Assembly (NCBI RefSeq): GCF_905475345.1
Contig: NC_066599.1
Coordinates: 911,001-975,000 of the forward strand
Source of the DNA: Vespula vulgaris
Lineage: Eukaryota; Arthropoda; Insecta; Hymenoptera; Vespidae
DNA: 64,000 nt
Direction: 5' to 3'
Made by a program: the position numbers and the translations under genes. Every line of letters starts with the position of its first letter. Positions within the stretch are counted from its first letter, which is position 1. Shown in pieces: positions 25,401 through 37,421 of this stretch. The notes under the pieces were generated by a model that saw nothing but the letters and a program-made list of their open reading frames with translations, was not told the origin of the DNA and searched no databases.

Positions 25401-28400
25401 AATGAAAAAAATTATCTTATCTTGTCGAGTGTCAATAGATTGCGACAAAGTTCCAAACTTCAACTGAATTTAATTAACATCTATTATACATACGTAAATA
25501 TCATGCTGTCTTATATAATTACTTGTTACTAAGAAAAGAGAAAGGGAAATATGAAGGAAAAGTGAGCAAAGAGAGAGAGAGAGAAAGAAATATAAAAGCT
25601 TGAATCTATTAATTTGTTACGTATGTTGGACAAGACATATGACTGTTGCAAAAAAGCAAATTTTAGACCATGTTGTTATGAAAAAAAGATAAATATAATA
25701 GTAATAAGCGCAAAATATTTTACTTGTAGTAATGCATGACACTTAGTAGGATAGTGAAATAAAAGCAGCAAATATTTTTAGTAAATATTATGAAAAAAAT
25801 ATGTTGATAAATGATTATAATTAAAAGAGATTTATAGGATGAGCCAAAAATTCTTATGTGATTTTAAAAGTTAATCACTTTTTTCGAAACTTTTAACGCT
25901 TGTAATTTTAAAACTTAAGCTTGTAGTTTTACACTCTGAGAATAAAAGAGTAATTGATTTTTAATAATCAATAAAATTAGGAAATTTTGGCTCGCCTTGC
26001 ATAAATAAAGAAAAAAAAATACGTATTCAAAAATCGATGGAAAAAACCAACCTGGATCGATCGCATATGGATTATCCATAAATCGATGAGATTCTCGATC
26101 TCGCAAATAGCCAGCTGCCAAATTTCTACCAGCTACTAACAATTCGCCGATTTCTCCTTGAGGCACCAAACGCATATCTTGGTTAACTAAATAGACCATG
26201 CAATTATCTAAAGGATTGCCTGGAATGAAAATAGAAAAAATTCCATTAAAAAAAAATTATTACTTTGCACGTCGAATTATTATAGATCATATATATATGA
26301 ATATATATTTGAATATTCTAACTATTATAAGTTATACATATAGGCACATACATATATATATATATATAATTTCTATGTAACTGTATCTATATCTATATTA
26401 AATAGATATTGTATATTTGTGTGCGTGTGTGTATCTATACATAACTTCTACTAATTCAAATATTCTAATTCTATTATAATAAGTATAGTAACTTGTATGA
26501 AAGCAGGCATGAATGAGAAAAAATGATCAAAAACATAATATAAATTTATTAAAAATATATAATAAACATATATGGAAATGAAAGAGAAATGTAATACGAT
26601 ATGAACGTTTACGAAAATCGATAAAACATATCGAATCATTTAAAATATTGTATCGTTTAGAGAAAATCAAAGAAAAATTTCTTTTCTTTTTTTTTTTCAA
26701 AATTATTTGTTTACGATACAGAACGAAGAGAATTGCTTGTCGTTTAATCATAGCTTGTCGTTGAAAATTAATTAGATTAAAAAAGGAAAACGAAAAAAAG
26801 AAATTTAAAAGAAGAAGCGAAACTTACCGATGGGTACTTTCTCTGATATCCTTAGATCGTTACGATCGCGCATTATATGGTAAGTGACATCCCCCATGAT
26901 CTCAGTGCTTCCATAAAAATTTGCCAACATTCTATTATCATCATGAAAGGTTACGAAGAACTGGTCTGCTAAGGAAATCGACAATGTCTCACCGGAACAA
27001 ATCCAAAGTTTCAAAGAAGGCAATGAGTTTTGCTTATTCTGGAAGATAAAGAAAAAGTCAAATAGATCAAGATAAAATCTTTCTCTCGTCTACACAAAAT
27101 TGCAAATAAGGTAACAAGTTTTGCTTATTTTAGTAGATCAAGAAAAAGTAGAATAGATCACGGTAAATCTTTTTCTCCTTTGTAGAAAATTGCAAATAAA
27201 GTAATTGATTTTTGCTTATTCTAGAAGATCAGGAAAAGATCAAGATAAAATCTTTTTCAAGATAAAATCTTTCCTCCTATGCAAAGTAATTCGAAATAAA
27301 TTCACTTTTGTAACTTGTCATTTTATATAAGGAGTACAAAATTCTTCAAATATATTCGATCAATAATTATAGCGATTAAATTTTATGAATGATCTTTATT
27401 ACCTTTAAAAGAGCCAATAAAGTATATATTTTATGGCAAATAATTGATAATGTTAATCGAGATTTACATTCGCATATTATCTATTTATCTCTCTTATTTC
27501 TTACTTCCCACGTTTTATACGCGTTATTATTTACGTAATATTTTCAATGAATTATTATGACGTCCTTGTATCGCTACTTCATTAGTATTAAGAATATGTA
27601 CAAGAATTAGAAACAAGAGAGCGTGAACTAATAGCGACCTTGTTGTTTTTTTTTCATTTTTGCTTTTTCTTTATTTTCACTTTTTTTAAAATTCGGAACT
27701 ATTTTTGATATAATTTTCAATCTATCAATCAATCGATCGATCAATCGATTAATCGATCTTACCTGTAATTTAAGATACATCAGCATAGATTGTAGGAGAG
27801 ATGGCACCAAGACCAGTCGTTGAATCTGAAAATGTAAATGTAGATTTTTTTTTCAGCATATTAATCGGTGATGAAACAGGCACGAATGATTTCATGTTTC
27901 CTACTGTTTACGTCTATATTATTCTTTTTTTTCTTTTTTTACTTTTTTCCTGTCTTTTTTCTTCATCACCCCACCCTCATATATCTCTTATGTTTTGCTA
28001 TAATTTCCATAAATATGTTTTTATCTTTCTTTTCTACGTATGTATAACAATTGCAAAAGGATTTAACTCTTACCTTGTGCTTTTCCAAAGATTGTACGAA
28101 TTTTTCAGGATTTTTCGTTACTTCCCTGGGAACAATGACCAATGTACGACCTTGTAACAAAGGACCCCAAATTTCTGGTACACTGTCGACGAACGTTAAA
28201 GCCGTTTTGAAGATGCAACGATTCTCTTCCGTCCAATAAGGTAATTCTCGCCATTGCCAGTTCAATCGATTCAAGATAGTCGAGTGGCGTATCAGGACAC
28301 CTTTATTTTTTTTTTATTTTTTATTTATTTTTTTTTTTAACGGTATCATTCGTGAGATTATGAGATGAGCAAAATAAATAGTACATAACAAATTGCATGT

Positions 28401-29607
28401 TTTGTTGTTAGGAAAGATAATGATATATAAAGACAGGGTCAAAAAAGTTTCTAAATGATTTGTAAAAATCAATTATATTCTTTCTCAAGATCCTTTGGGA
28501 TAATCTTTTTTTTTTTTAAATTGTAAAACTACGAGCCAAATAAAAAGGTATCGAAAGGTGTAATCGATTTTTAATATCACCTAGGAACTTTTAGCCTATC
28601 TTGAAGTTTAAAAAAAGGATTAGCTTTTTATCACCTTTTGGAATTCCTGTACTACCGGAAGTATAGAGTACGATAGCCAATTGTTTTGAATTCTCTTCAT
28701 ATTCCAAAATGTCGTCGCTTTCCATTCGAGCTTCGTCCAATAGTTGTTCATAAGTTTTCGTTATCGTCCCGGCATATAGCGAAATATCCGCTAAAAGTTG
28801 TTGATTTTTACCGAACTGCTTTCCAATATTCTTTTTCTTCTCTTTTATACTATTTTATACTATTTTTTACATGTTAACATATGGTATTTTACGAAACTCC
28901 GAATATAAAAAATATATGCATATATTATATAAAAACTTATCGCAATTAGTCTATATAAGTAATTCTTTTTCAGAGAAATCATGAAATACGAAGAAAATAA
29001 TTTAAAAATTTATTAATGGTAGAAACGATAAAGGATCTAATTCTCAATTAAACAAATTTCCGTATTTATATAAATAAATATGTACGTTTTTTTCTTTTTT
29101 TTTTTTAGAAATAAAATCAAACTACAAAGACTACGAAAAACTATAAGAACGTAGTATAATACGTCATCAGCCGTGGAAATATCAGGAGATAAGGATCTAT
29201 CATTGAGAGAGATTGACCATGACAAAGGAGGCTACGTTGTAAGCTTAACAAATAGTCTAATGCAAATTAAGACTATTCGTTAAGTTTTTGTTTAGTTAAT
29301 TTAATTTCTTTTTGCATTCTTTTGAATAAACATCTACACGAATAATTAACGACGAAGTTGACTGAGCAATATCGTTTCGGTATTGATCGAATCTTGGACT
29401 TATGATAGAAGAAAGAAATGAAAAAAAAAAGAAAAACAAGAAAAAAATTAAATGACCGCTCGTTTATTCTTTCTATCAAGGCTATTCTGAATAAATAATA
29501 CAGGAAGTAGTTTCCTGATCAATCGAATAGCGGAAAGAACACACTCCTCATTAATAGCCTCAGGCTGCGATATTTTTCCATCAAAATCTTCAAGGTCTTC
29601 CCACTCA

Positions 29608-29651
<44 letters not shown>

Positions 29652-30200
29652 ATGAATCGAAGGTTATCTTAAAAATTGCTCACCTTCTTTCTCGAGGATC
29701 ACCACCATTGGTTCAGCCTCCTGCAAGATGTGTTTCAACCTCGTCGATGGGAATTCAGGGTCCAAAGGTAAATAAGCCATGCCAGCTTTCAATATCGATA
29801 ATAAAATTATTGGTAATCTTTCGGTTGGTCTCATACAAACGGCTACCAAAGGTTGACCATCAATTCTAACTTTCTCGGAATATTTTCCTAATGCTCTTGC
29901 TAATCGATTCGTTAATTTATCTAACTTTTTGTAGGTCATTTCCCGTACCTCGCCGTTAGCATCTAACAAATCAAAAAATCTAAGGTCAGTACGAAGTTCG
30001 AAATGTTATTACAAAAAAAAAGAGATCTTTCATTAATTAGAAATTTCGTTTCATTTATCATTTTCACCTTCGAAAATGATTGCAATATTATCGACATGTC
30101 TACGTGCTGTCTCGCTGAACAATTTGTGAAGTAATTCCACCTCTTCGTTCCCGTTCACTTGGCGACCTTTTAAAATTGATTGTTGTTGCAGGGTACCCAT
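22458..30200 (-). CDS. ebony: Ebony, beta-alanyl-amine (N-beta-alanyldopamine) synthase
   Basis: Twelve coding exons, complement of 22458..22598, 22851..23301, 23511..23930, 24109..24308, 24487..24683, 26052..26219, 26828..27038, 27763..27825, 28074..28300, 28635..28841, 29684..29962, 30068..30200, sum to 2697 nt, 898 aa (fly Ebony is about 880). Ebony is an NRPS-like cytosolic enzyme that adenylates beta-alanine and couples it to dopamine or histamine, for cuticle tanning and photoreceptor transmitter recycling. Visible are the adenylation motifs YTSGSTGIPKG (about 195-206), FYGSTE (about 344), FRTGDY, the GHRVDLSEVE segment and PLLTNGKTDRQ. The carrier motif GGNSLNS places the pantetheine Ser near 634. 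The Ebony-specific amine-selecting C-terminal domain includes GIFTTNTSPLTQ, and the last exon continues with QLAIDVYAYETML to a stop. The acceptor of 28635..28841 is weakly supported; all other junctions have clear sites and matching phase. An acceptor directly before the ATG implies a 5' UTR intron. Confidence 0.95.
25835..26003. mobile_element. ebony: MITE family copy 3, inside an ebony intron
   Basis: The ends TAGGATGAGCCAAAAATTCT and its inverted partner ending GGCTCGCCTTGCATA are the clearest terminal inverted repeats of the family. The inner arms are GTTAATCACTTTTTT and AAAGAGTAATTGATTTTTAA. The whole is about 169 bp with TA at both edges and no coding content. It sits in the 1.37-kb ebony intron between exons 24487..24683 and 26052..26219, ending under 50 bp from the start of the intron on the transcribed strand, and it does not touch the splice donor. 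Confidence 0.85.
27020..27290. repeat. ebony: 91-bp minisatellite overlapping an ebony splice acceptor
   Basis: Three units share TGCTTATT at 27031, 27122 and 27213 (period 91), then an AGATCAAGAAAAAG-like stretch, AAATCTTTTTCTCC and AAAATTGCAAATAA. Unit 1 contains the true acceptor and first codons of ebony exon 26828..27038 (on the minus strand, TTCCAG|AATAAGC). Unit 2 has lost the AG. Unit 3 retains TTCTAG|AATAAGC, so an extra acceptor-like site lies at 27222-27221. Confidence 0.85.
28431..28604. mobile_element. ebony: MITE family copy 4, inside an ebony intron
   Basis: The left end is AGACAGGGTCAAAAAAGTTT with GTAAAAATCAATTATA. The inverted right end is GTGTAATCGATTTTTAATAT, then CACCTAGGAACTTTTAGCCT. 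About 174 bp, non-coding. It lies in the 334-bp ebony intron between exons 28074..28300 and 28635..28841 and makes up about half of it. Confidence 0.85.
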
Positions 30201-31065
30201 CTAGAACCAGACATCAAAAATGGCATTGAAAGAGAATATTATTGTGATTTAAGGTAATAAAAATGTTAGTTTCTCTATGAGAATGAATATGATAAACGTA
30301 AGTGAACACTTACACCGATACTTTTAACGTGTAAAAAATATCTAAGATCGAAGAAACACATCGATCATTCTAATAATGATCTGTTCGAAAGAAACGACGT
30401 TCTGTGAATCCTACAATTTGTTACTGCAAAAAAAAAGAAAAAGAAAAAGGAGCGTTATCTTGCTACATTGCAATTAACCATCGTATCATCAACCATAAAT
30501 ACATTAAAGGAAAAAAAAACGTTTGGTAAGTGATTTCTAGTCATTACGAAGGAGGAAGCAAGAGAAAGAAAAACATATGCCATTTACCCAATGTAATTTT
30601 TGTTGTGAAATTGTTAAAGAAGTACGTATATAGAAACGATTTATTGCAACAAGAAAAATATGTATTTAATTCAGTTTATAGATTACAAAAGATAAAAAAA
30701 AGTGTTTAGTCATTTTCAAGGGATTATTTTTAATTGGTCACGTAATACAAGATTATATCTCGTGATGTAGTAAGAAGAAATATATTTTGTTATTACTGTT
30801 TCTCTATTCTCTGTTCGCGTTCTCATATCAAATTTCATACGAGGATATAGTAGAAAACAGGACGAACGATCAGTCGATTGATTTTCACAAATGATCCTAC
30901 TTATCGTTTGAATCTTCGAAATATTTCGTAAAACATTTAATCTAACTAGTTAACGATACAACAAAACGATCACATATTGTAGATGCAAGGAGTGAAATGA
31001 CTACGAAATAATCGTGGAGACTATGGCATAGATCGACCGTTTACGTAATCGTTTGTAGAAAATAC

Positions 31066-31275
31066 GAAAGTTGGTCAACCAGTGTATCAACTACCAACGA
31101 AAAGTATCGTGAGATATTGGCAAAATACTTCAGAAATAATACATATGTAAACGTTATATATTCTAAGCAAGAAAGTTGATCAACCAATGGATTAACTAAC
31201 AGGGAGGGGTATTTATAAATAGTAAAATATTGGACGAAATACTTCAGAAATTATGCACATGTAAATGTTATACTT
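31066..31275. repeat. Two-copy 105-bp tandem duplication
   Basis: GAAAGTTGGTCAACCAGTG at 31066 recurs as GAAAGTTGATCAACCAATGG at 31171. Both copies continue with GANATATTGG-like sequence, AAATACTTCAGAAAT, ATGTAAANGTTATA. It is a direct, diverged duplication. Confidence 0.85.
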
Positions 31276-32014
31276 ATATCTTACTTATCTCAAATTTTTT
31301 ACAGCTTACGAAGTCTCAAGAAACTATCTAACCTGGTCGCGTACGTGAATTATGATCGCTACATTGCTGTATCTCTAAAACTGAAATTATATATACTATA
31401 ACGTGACTAATTGACACTTTACTGCGAGACTATCTTAAAGTAAATTAAACGCTCGTGTAAAATGTACTCGAGAAAAATGAAACTTATAAGGAACATTAGA
31501 ACATATATTCATGAACACAGGTATGTAATGTGACACTAAACATTTGTAACAAGGCACACTGTAGATCTTAATCGAGTCATATAAAGATCGTCGAAAGATA
31601 TCTTCGATACTCACCACGTTGATATGATTAATACTCTTTCAAAAATGTCTATCTTCTCTCTCTCTCTCTTTTTCTTTGTTTTGTTATTAAAAGAACGATC
31701 TGTCGATTCTATATCTGCATACAATTTTATGACACCGTATATAAACTCCTGTATACTTTCACTTATTGTAGATATTTTCGTCGTTTTTACTTTTTCTTTC
31801 ACGAGTGGATCTCACAATGTGCTCTTTCGAGCATAGAAACAAAATTGTTTCTTTCAACTAGTTTTCTACGCAGCTGAAATATATATATATATACATATAC
31901 ACACACATATATTTATATTGAGAGGAAAATATGGGGGAAGCCCGATTGTCTCTCTTGTGTTAAAATCTTTCTCTTCCTCTTTCACTTGATTCTCTCTCCT
32001 TCTCGCGAACGCTC

Positions 32015-32017
<3 letters not shown>

Positions 32018-32062
<45 letters not shown>
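32018..32062 (+). repeat. (CT)n microsatellite
   Basis: An almost pure CT run upstream of ebony. It is purine-rich on the ebony-sense strand. Confidence 0.9.
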
Positions 32063-32065
<3 letters not shown>

Positions 32066-32297
32066 CTCTTTCTATCTTTCTTTATCAAATGAGGCACATT
32101 TGAGCGCCACCAATAAATGGCGCTATTATCTTCTTTTTCTTCTTCTATATCTTCTTCTTAATCGTTCTCCTCTTATTTCAGCAATTTGTAGTTGGATAGG
32201 AGCAAGAAAAAAAATTTGCTGCAATATAGTAGAATACGTCCTCGTGCTCGTCGTTCTTTTCAGGTCTTTCTCCGCGCATCGGTATCAGCCTGCTCAC

Positions 32298-32340
32298 CGA
32301 GATGGAACTGTATCCTCCCGTTAACTCGCCAGCTTTTATA
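32298..32340 (-). promoter_or_regulatory. Candidate ebony core promoter (TATA + initiator)
   Basis: On the minus strand TATAAAAG starts at 32340, and ATACAGTT places the A of a CAGT initiator about 31 bp downstream, the canonical arthropod spacing. The following CTCG|GTGAGC (32298/32297) resembles a splice donor, but would make an exon of only about 12 nt, so the true first donor may be further on. The site is about 2.1 kb upstream of the ebony ATG in the right orientation, and no other minus-strand gene lies between. Assignment to ebony is inference. Confidence 0.5.
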
Positions 32341-32437
32341 CATTCGCAGCAGCGCTCCAACTCTCTGCGGTGCTGGCACTCTTTCGTTCTATGAACACGA
32401 CAATTCCCTGCTATGAACCCTACTGAATTGTCTAGAG

Positions 32438-32777
32438 CAGGGCTTCCCAAACTCTTACGAGCCGAGACCCACTTTCGAAAACGATATAAATTTGTACGTC
32501 TCGCTTGACAGTGTAATTACTCTCGAAAGTTGATTGATAATTATCAATTGAAAATTGATTTCGTATAGATTTACTATAGTATCTTTACGCATAGATTGAT
32601 TTCGTATAGTTTAGTTTTCTATGAGAAACAACTGAATACAAAATATTTAATTCTCTTGTGATCTTTATTTGAATCGATTTTCAATTATTCATCCGACATG
32701 TTCTATTAATATAAATATGTAAACTATTTTCACATATATTTTAATATTTTACGCGAGCCACACTTTGGGAATCTCTA
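32438..32777. mobile_element. hAT-like non-autonomous element (MITE)
   Basis: The termini CAGGGCTTCCCAAACT and, on the opposite strand from the right end, TAGAGATTCCCAAAGT match at 12 of 16 positions and fit the C/TAGNG-type ends of hAT transposons. The flanking 8-mers GTCTAGAG (32430-32437) and CTCTAGAT (32778-32785) share the central six bases, consistent with an aged 8-bp target duplication. The element is 340 bp and non-coding. It lies about 100 bp upstream of the candidate ebony TATA box. Confidence 0.8.
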
Positions 32778-32785
32778 CTCTAGAT

Positions 32786-35344
32786 TTTTCTATAACTCTT
32801 CTTTAAAAATTATAGACAAAGTTCTGCTATAATTGTTCTAACTAACTTTGAATTATTTTCAATGAATTTCAATCTAAATATTTTTTTTTTTTTTCTTTCA
32901 GGGTCTGACTGAAAATGAAATCTGATGATTATCAGTCAAAGATATTTGAAAATTCGCGATAATTTTAAAAGATAAAGAAGAATGATTTAAGAGGAAGGAA
33001 GTTGCGATAAGATTTCTTTCATTGACGTATTAAATTTTTTTCATGTATAAACCTTGAGAAATATTGTATTATTAGTTTGAAAAACTTTCGACGATCGTTT
33101 TGTCTTAAAAATGATAGATATTAATTTATTTCCAACGATGAAAAATCTCAAGTGAACTTTGACTTTCATAGATTAGATTGAAAATAACATTCCTATATTC
33201 GCCAATTTTTATACATTGAAACTTTAATTTCATCGCTACGTCGAAAGATTCGCTTGATTAGAAGAAATTCTTTTTCTTTCGATGAAATTCGATGAAGTAA
33301 TCGATGAAGTTTTTTAATTATTTTCCTTACAAGAAGGCACCGATTCTAAAGGTTATAATCACTAATCATTGGGTTAAGCAATTTTGAATATTTTAATGTT
33401 TATATTCCTTTAACATTAAACAAGATAAGCCGAAAATGACTTTTGGAAATCAATTAATAGTCTTTCTCTACAAATATTTTTGACATAAAAATGTTAAAGC
33501 ATATGACTTTTATTCCGAACATAGAAGTGTAATATTATATCAAGTAAATATTTACTAAGTAGATACTAAGTGTGCTATCACCAATCTATGCTTACTTCTA
33601 CTAGTGCTGTTACTACTACTACTATTGGTACTACTATCGCTATTACTCCACGACTGGTATTACTACTATTGGATAAGACTACTTTATCAACAATGAGAAA
33701 GTGAATGACTTTAACTCTCCTCGTCAGCTCTATTGCAAGAAGGAGATATCATCTTTGGATAATTCTCGTGCAGGCGTCAAAGTCTCTCACAATCGATACC
33801 TCCGAGATAAAACAAACACAGTAGTCGTAGATATCAGATGTAAAATTATCTAAGACATCTTTCTAAGATGAATATGTATACACATGTGTATATATGTATG
33901 TATATATGTATGTATGTATGTATGCATGTATATAGATATACAACTATTCTATAGTTTACATATGTTAGCTATGAGTAATTGTATTTGATGATGGCTCACA
34001 CGACAGTCGTTCATGCGTTTCTTTTATCGGCGAGTGCAAAGTCAGTAATAATAATTTTATAATCACGGCTATTAAAAATATTTGTCGATAACTCCAAAAA
34101 AAAAAAGAAAGAGAAGAAGAAGTAAAATAATTATTTACAATTTAGATAATATTTACGATCTTTAAAGATTCATCGTGACGATTTATAGTGTTCATTTTCG
34201 GAGAATCATGTGTATTTTCTTTTTTTTTTAGATTCTTGTTTGCGACAGAAAATATAAGTTCTACAATTACAGTAAGATTGATTAGGTTACTCGCTTACTT
34301 CGTTTTGTTTACTTCTCGACTTTGACGCGTTCAAACGTCTTATTTAAATATTTACGTGTACTAAATAGTTATCATTATTATTGTTATTGTTGCTGTTACA
34401 GAAGAGTCACGTATATCTTAATGATACATCTCTTATAAACATTACGAATGTTATGATCGTTACGAAAGTATATCAGTATATATCTTGATCAGACACAGTT
34501 TAGAAACCAATACTCGTTCTTGAATAATATATAATTCTGTCGATATTTCAGCAAAGGAATTTAATCGTAATATAATTTTTACGTAGTCACTTCGTAATTT
34601 CACGAGAAAAAAAATAAGAACGAGGACAGCCTCGACCGAGAGCCAGTGAATTGTTAAGTTTTTACTTAACAGTTTCCCTTGAACAATTATGTATATATGT
34701 ATGTATGCATGTACATGTATGTGTCTGTTTGTATGCGTGTATATATATATATATATATATATATGTACGTGTATCTCTTTTTATTATTTTTTTGTTATTC
34801 TCCCTTAGCTTTCCGCAAGGTAACAGAATCCGTTCGTTTCAACGATGAAACCATTTGTAATACTCCAGAACTCTTCAACAAATTTCACATTTAAAATCAA
34901 ACAATGTTTATCGATTAACATTAAAACTATCAACAATATATTTTATTCCGATATATTAAGATATATTTTATATGTTATATTTCCGCTTAAAAGCAATCTT
35001 TTCCGTAATGTTATTCTTTCTACGGTTAAAGGAAAATACGACAAACGCAAATATTAGTTAGAAAAATACGAAAAAAAAAAAAGAAAAAATGAAGCTATGT
35101 AAATTCTATTGAAAAAGACGTTCTCATTTATGCTCGAGTTACAAGATGGGAATTCCAATCTCGAGAACGTTTTCGGGATTTCCATTCAACTTCCTTCGAG
35201 TATACAACAGTTTCTTCAAATCGTAACACCGTCATTGAAATATCGCTTAAGAGGAAAGACGAATAAAAAAAAGAAGAAAAGAAAATCAATATTTGAACAA
35301 ATTTCGATCTACACGTGCATTGCAACTAATAGAAATCAAGTAAA

Positions 35345-35391
<47 letters not shown>

Positions 35392-37364
35392 GTATATATT
35401 TAATTATCTTTATAATATTATTATCTTTTAATAATTAATTTTATTTTTATAATAATTATTTTTATTATATATTATAATCAATTATTTTTACTCCCATTTT
35501 CAATACATATAAAAGTATGTGTAAATTATGAGACAGAAAAAAAATAACGACCTTTTAAGATTTACACACTCAATGTATCAAGTCCCACATTAGATTCTAA
35601 TTTACATTCCTTTCAAATCTTACGTAAGGGCAAAAATTAATTCACGAAAGTTTACTTGATAATTATTATACTTGGCTTTTTTTCTTTTTCTATTTTTCTT
35701 TTGATTTCTTATATTTTTTTATATTTTTCAATCTCGCAATCATTTACGTCTAATTAATAGTTATCTCATAGCACATACAACGTTGTTGATCGCAATTCTT
35801 CTATAATACATTACTACAAAATTACGGATGCGTATCCAATTACGATAAATATCAAATTGCCGTCAATATAGTCATCAAAGAATAAGATTTCAAATTAGAT
35901 ATGTATGTCTAGTTTTAAATTATGAAAATTGTTTCGGATGGAAAAAGAATCTCATATTTGCAGATTTGCATTACATGTAATTGTGGAATATATCTCTTTC
36001 TTTTTTTTTAAGATGATACATCTTACATTACTTATCAATCATTCATGATCTTTTCCAAGCCAACGACAAATACCACGAAAGAGAGAGATAGAGAGAGAAA
36101 GAGAGAGAAAGAGAGAGAGGGAGAGAAAGAAGAAAAAACAAAAACAAAGTATATGGAATAAGCGTGGTACTTTAGATGTGTCACGTCGATACTACGATGA
36201 AAAAATATATATATATACACATAAACATGTATAATACATATATCTTATTTTCTTTCATGAATCATCGATTTCTTTGAATTGATTAATATCTTGTAATAAT
36301 TGAATTATTATGACTACTGTTGGTCATTTAAATGTGTGTTTTAAAAAAATAGATTTAATCAGAGATTCCAAATTTGTCGTAAATATTAAAATATGTGAGA
36401 GTACTTTACGTATTCATAATAGGAAAGTTTTACTCATTGAGAATCGTTGGATGAATAATTCAAAATCAATTTAATTAAAAATAACATTTGAGAATTAATA
36501 CTTATCTCGTATTTTCCTCACAGCTTGTAGATCTACATTTACATCGCATATCTGTTTTGAATTCATTATCGATTAACTCTTGGCAACAATTATTATATTT
36601 TCGACTGGACTGAGAAAAACAATGTCGTATTCGAAAGTGGGACATAAAGATTTGGAAAACTCTAAATTAGAATATACGATGGAATTTTTTTAATTCGTTT
36701 ATCCTTTTCAACATTGTTACATAAATCATTAGTGGAAATCTATGAAAGGGTCTATTTCTTCGTTTAACCTTCGAAATACAGACTACTTTTTTTAATATAC
36801 AATGTATAGGCAAACTAAAGAAGTTTCATTAGATCCCATCGTTAACAAGCAAATCTAATTGATATTACATAGCGATTATGTCTTTATGAAACATCGACAT
36901 TGATGTATCAATCTTCTTTTTTTTTTTTTATGCAAGGTAGATACACATATACATACATACGCATATCATATATAGAAGTTATAATGTAGCAAGAAGACAG
37001 GAAGACATGTTTTATCGTACATGTTTAATATAGGAAAAAACAAGCAAGACGAAAATGTAAAAGTATCCTCATCAATGATGTGTGATGTATCGTCGACAAC
37101 ATCGCTCATTCATTGGCTAAATCGTTGTTCAAGGTAGGGTGTTAATCGTTAGTCTCTTATATCTATGTAGTAGTAACACGAGCATTAGATAGGTGAATAT
37201 TTGCGTGTTACGTAACTCCGATTGACCGTCTAATTGAGTCAAGTGGCGGGAACAATAGCTCATGTCTATTCGCTTACCCAGACACTGTCGAACAATCAAT
37301 ATTGAATTCTTTAATCCATCACATCCGCGTTAATTTTTTTTTTATTTTGACGATATGAACGGCT

Positions 37365-37421
<57 letters not shown>

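Larger units (their letters stand above)
30201..32297 (-). other. Upstream region of ebony, probably a 5' UTR intron
   Basis: On the minus strand GGTTCTAG immediately precedes the ebony ATG, which looks like a splice acceptor, so this DNA is likely an intron in the 5' UTR. It contains a two-copy ~105-bp duplication (31066-31275) and a long CT run (about 32018-32062). No coding exon is seen. Confidence 0.5.

Noticed and set aside
27801..28157. 118-codon plus-strand frame in ebony
   Set aside because: It overlaps two ebony exons in antisense and is mostly Phe/Leu from a T-rich intron.
32178..32450. 90-codon minus-strand frame beyond the ebony 5' region
   Set aside because: It crosses the candidate TATA box and initiator and extends into the end of the hAT-like element; no family resemblance.
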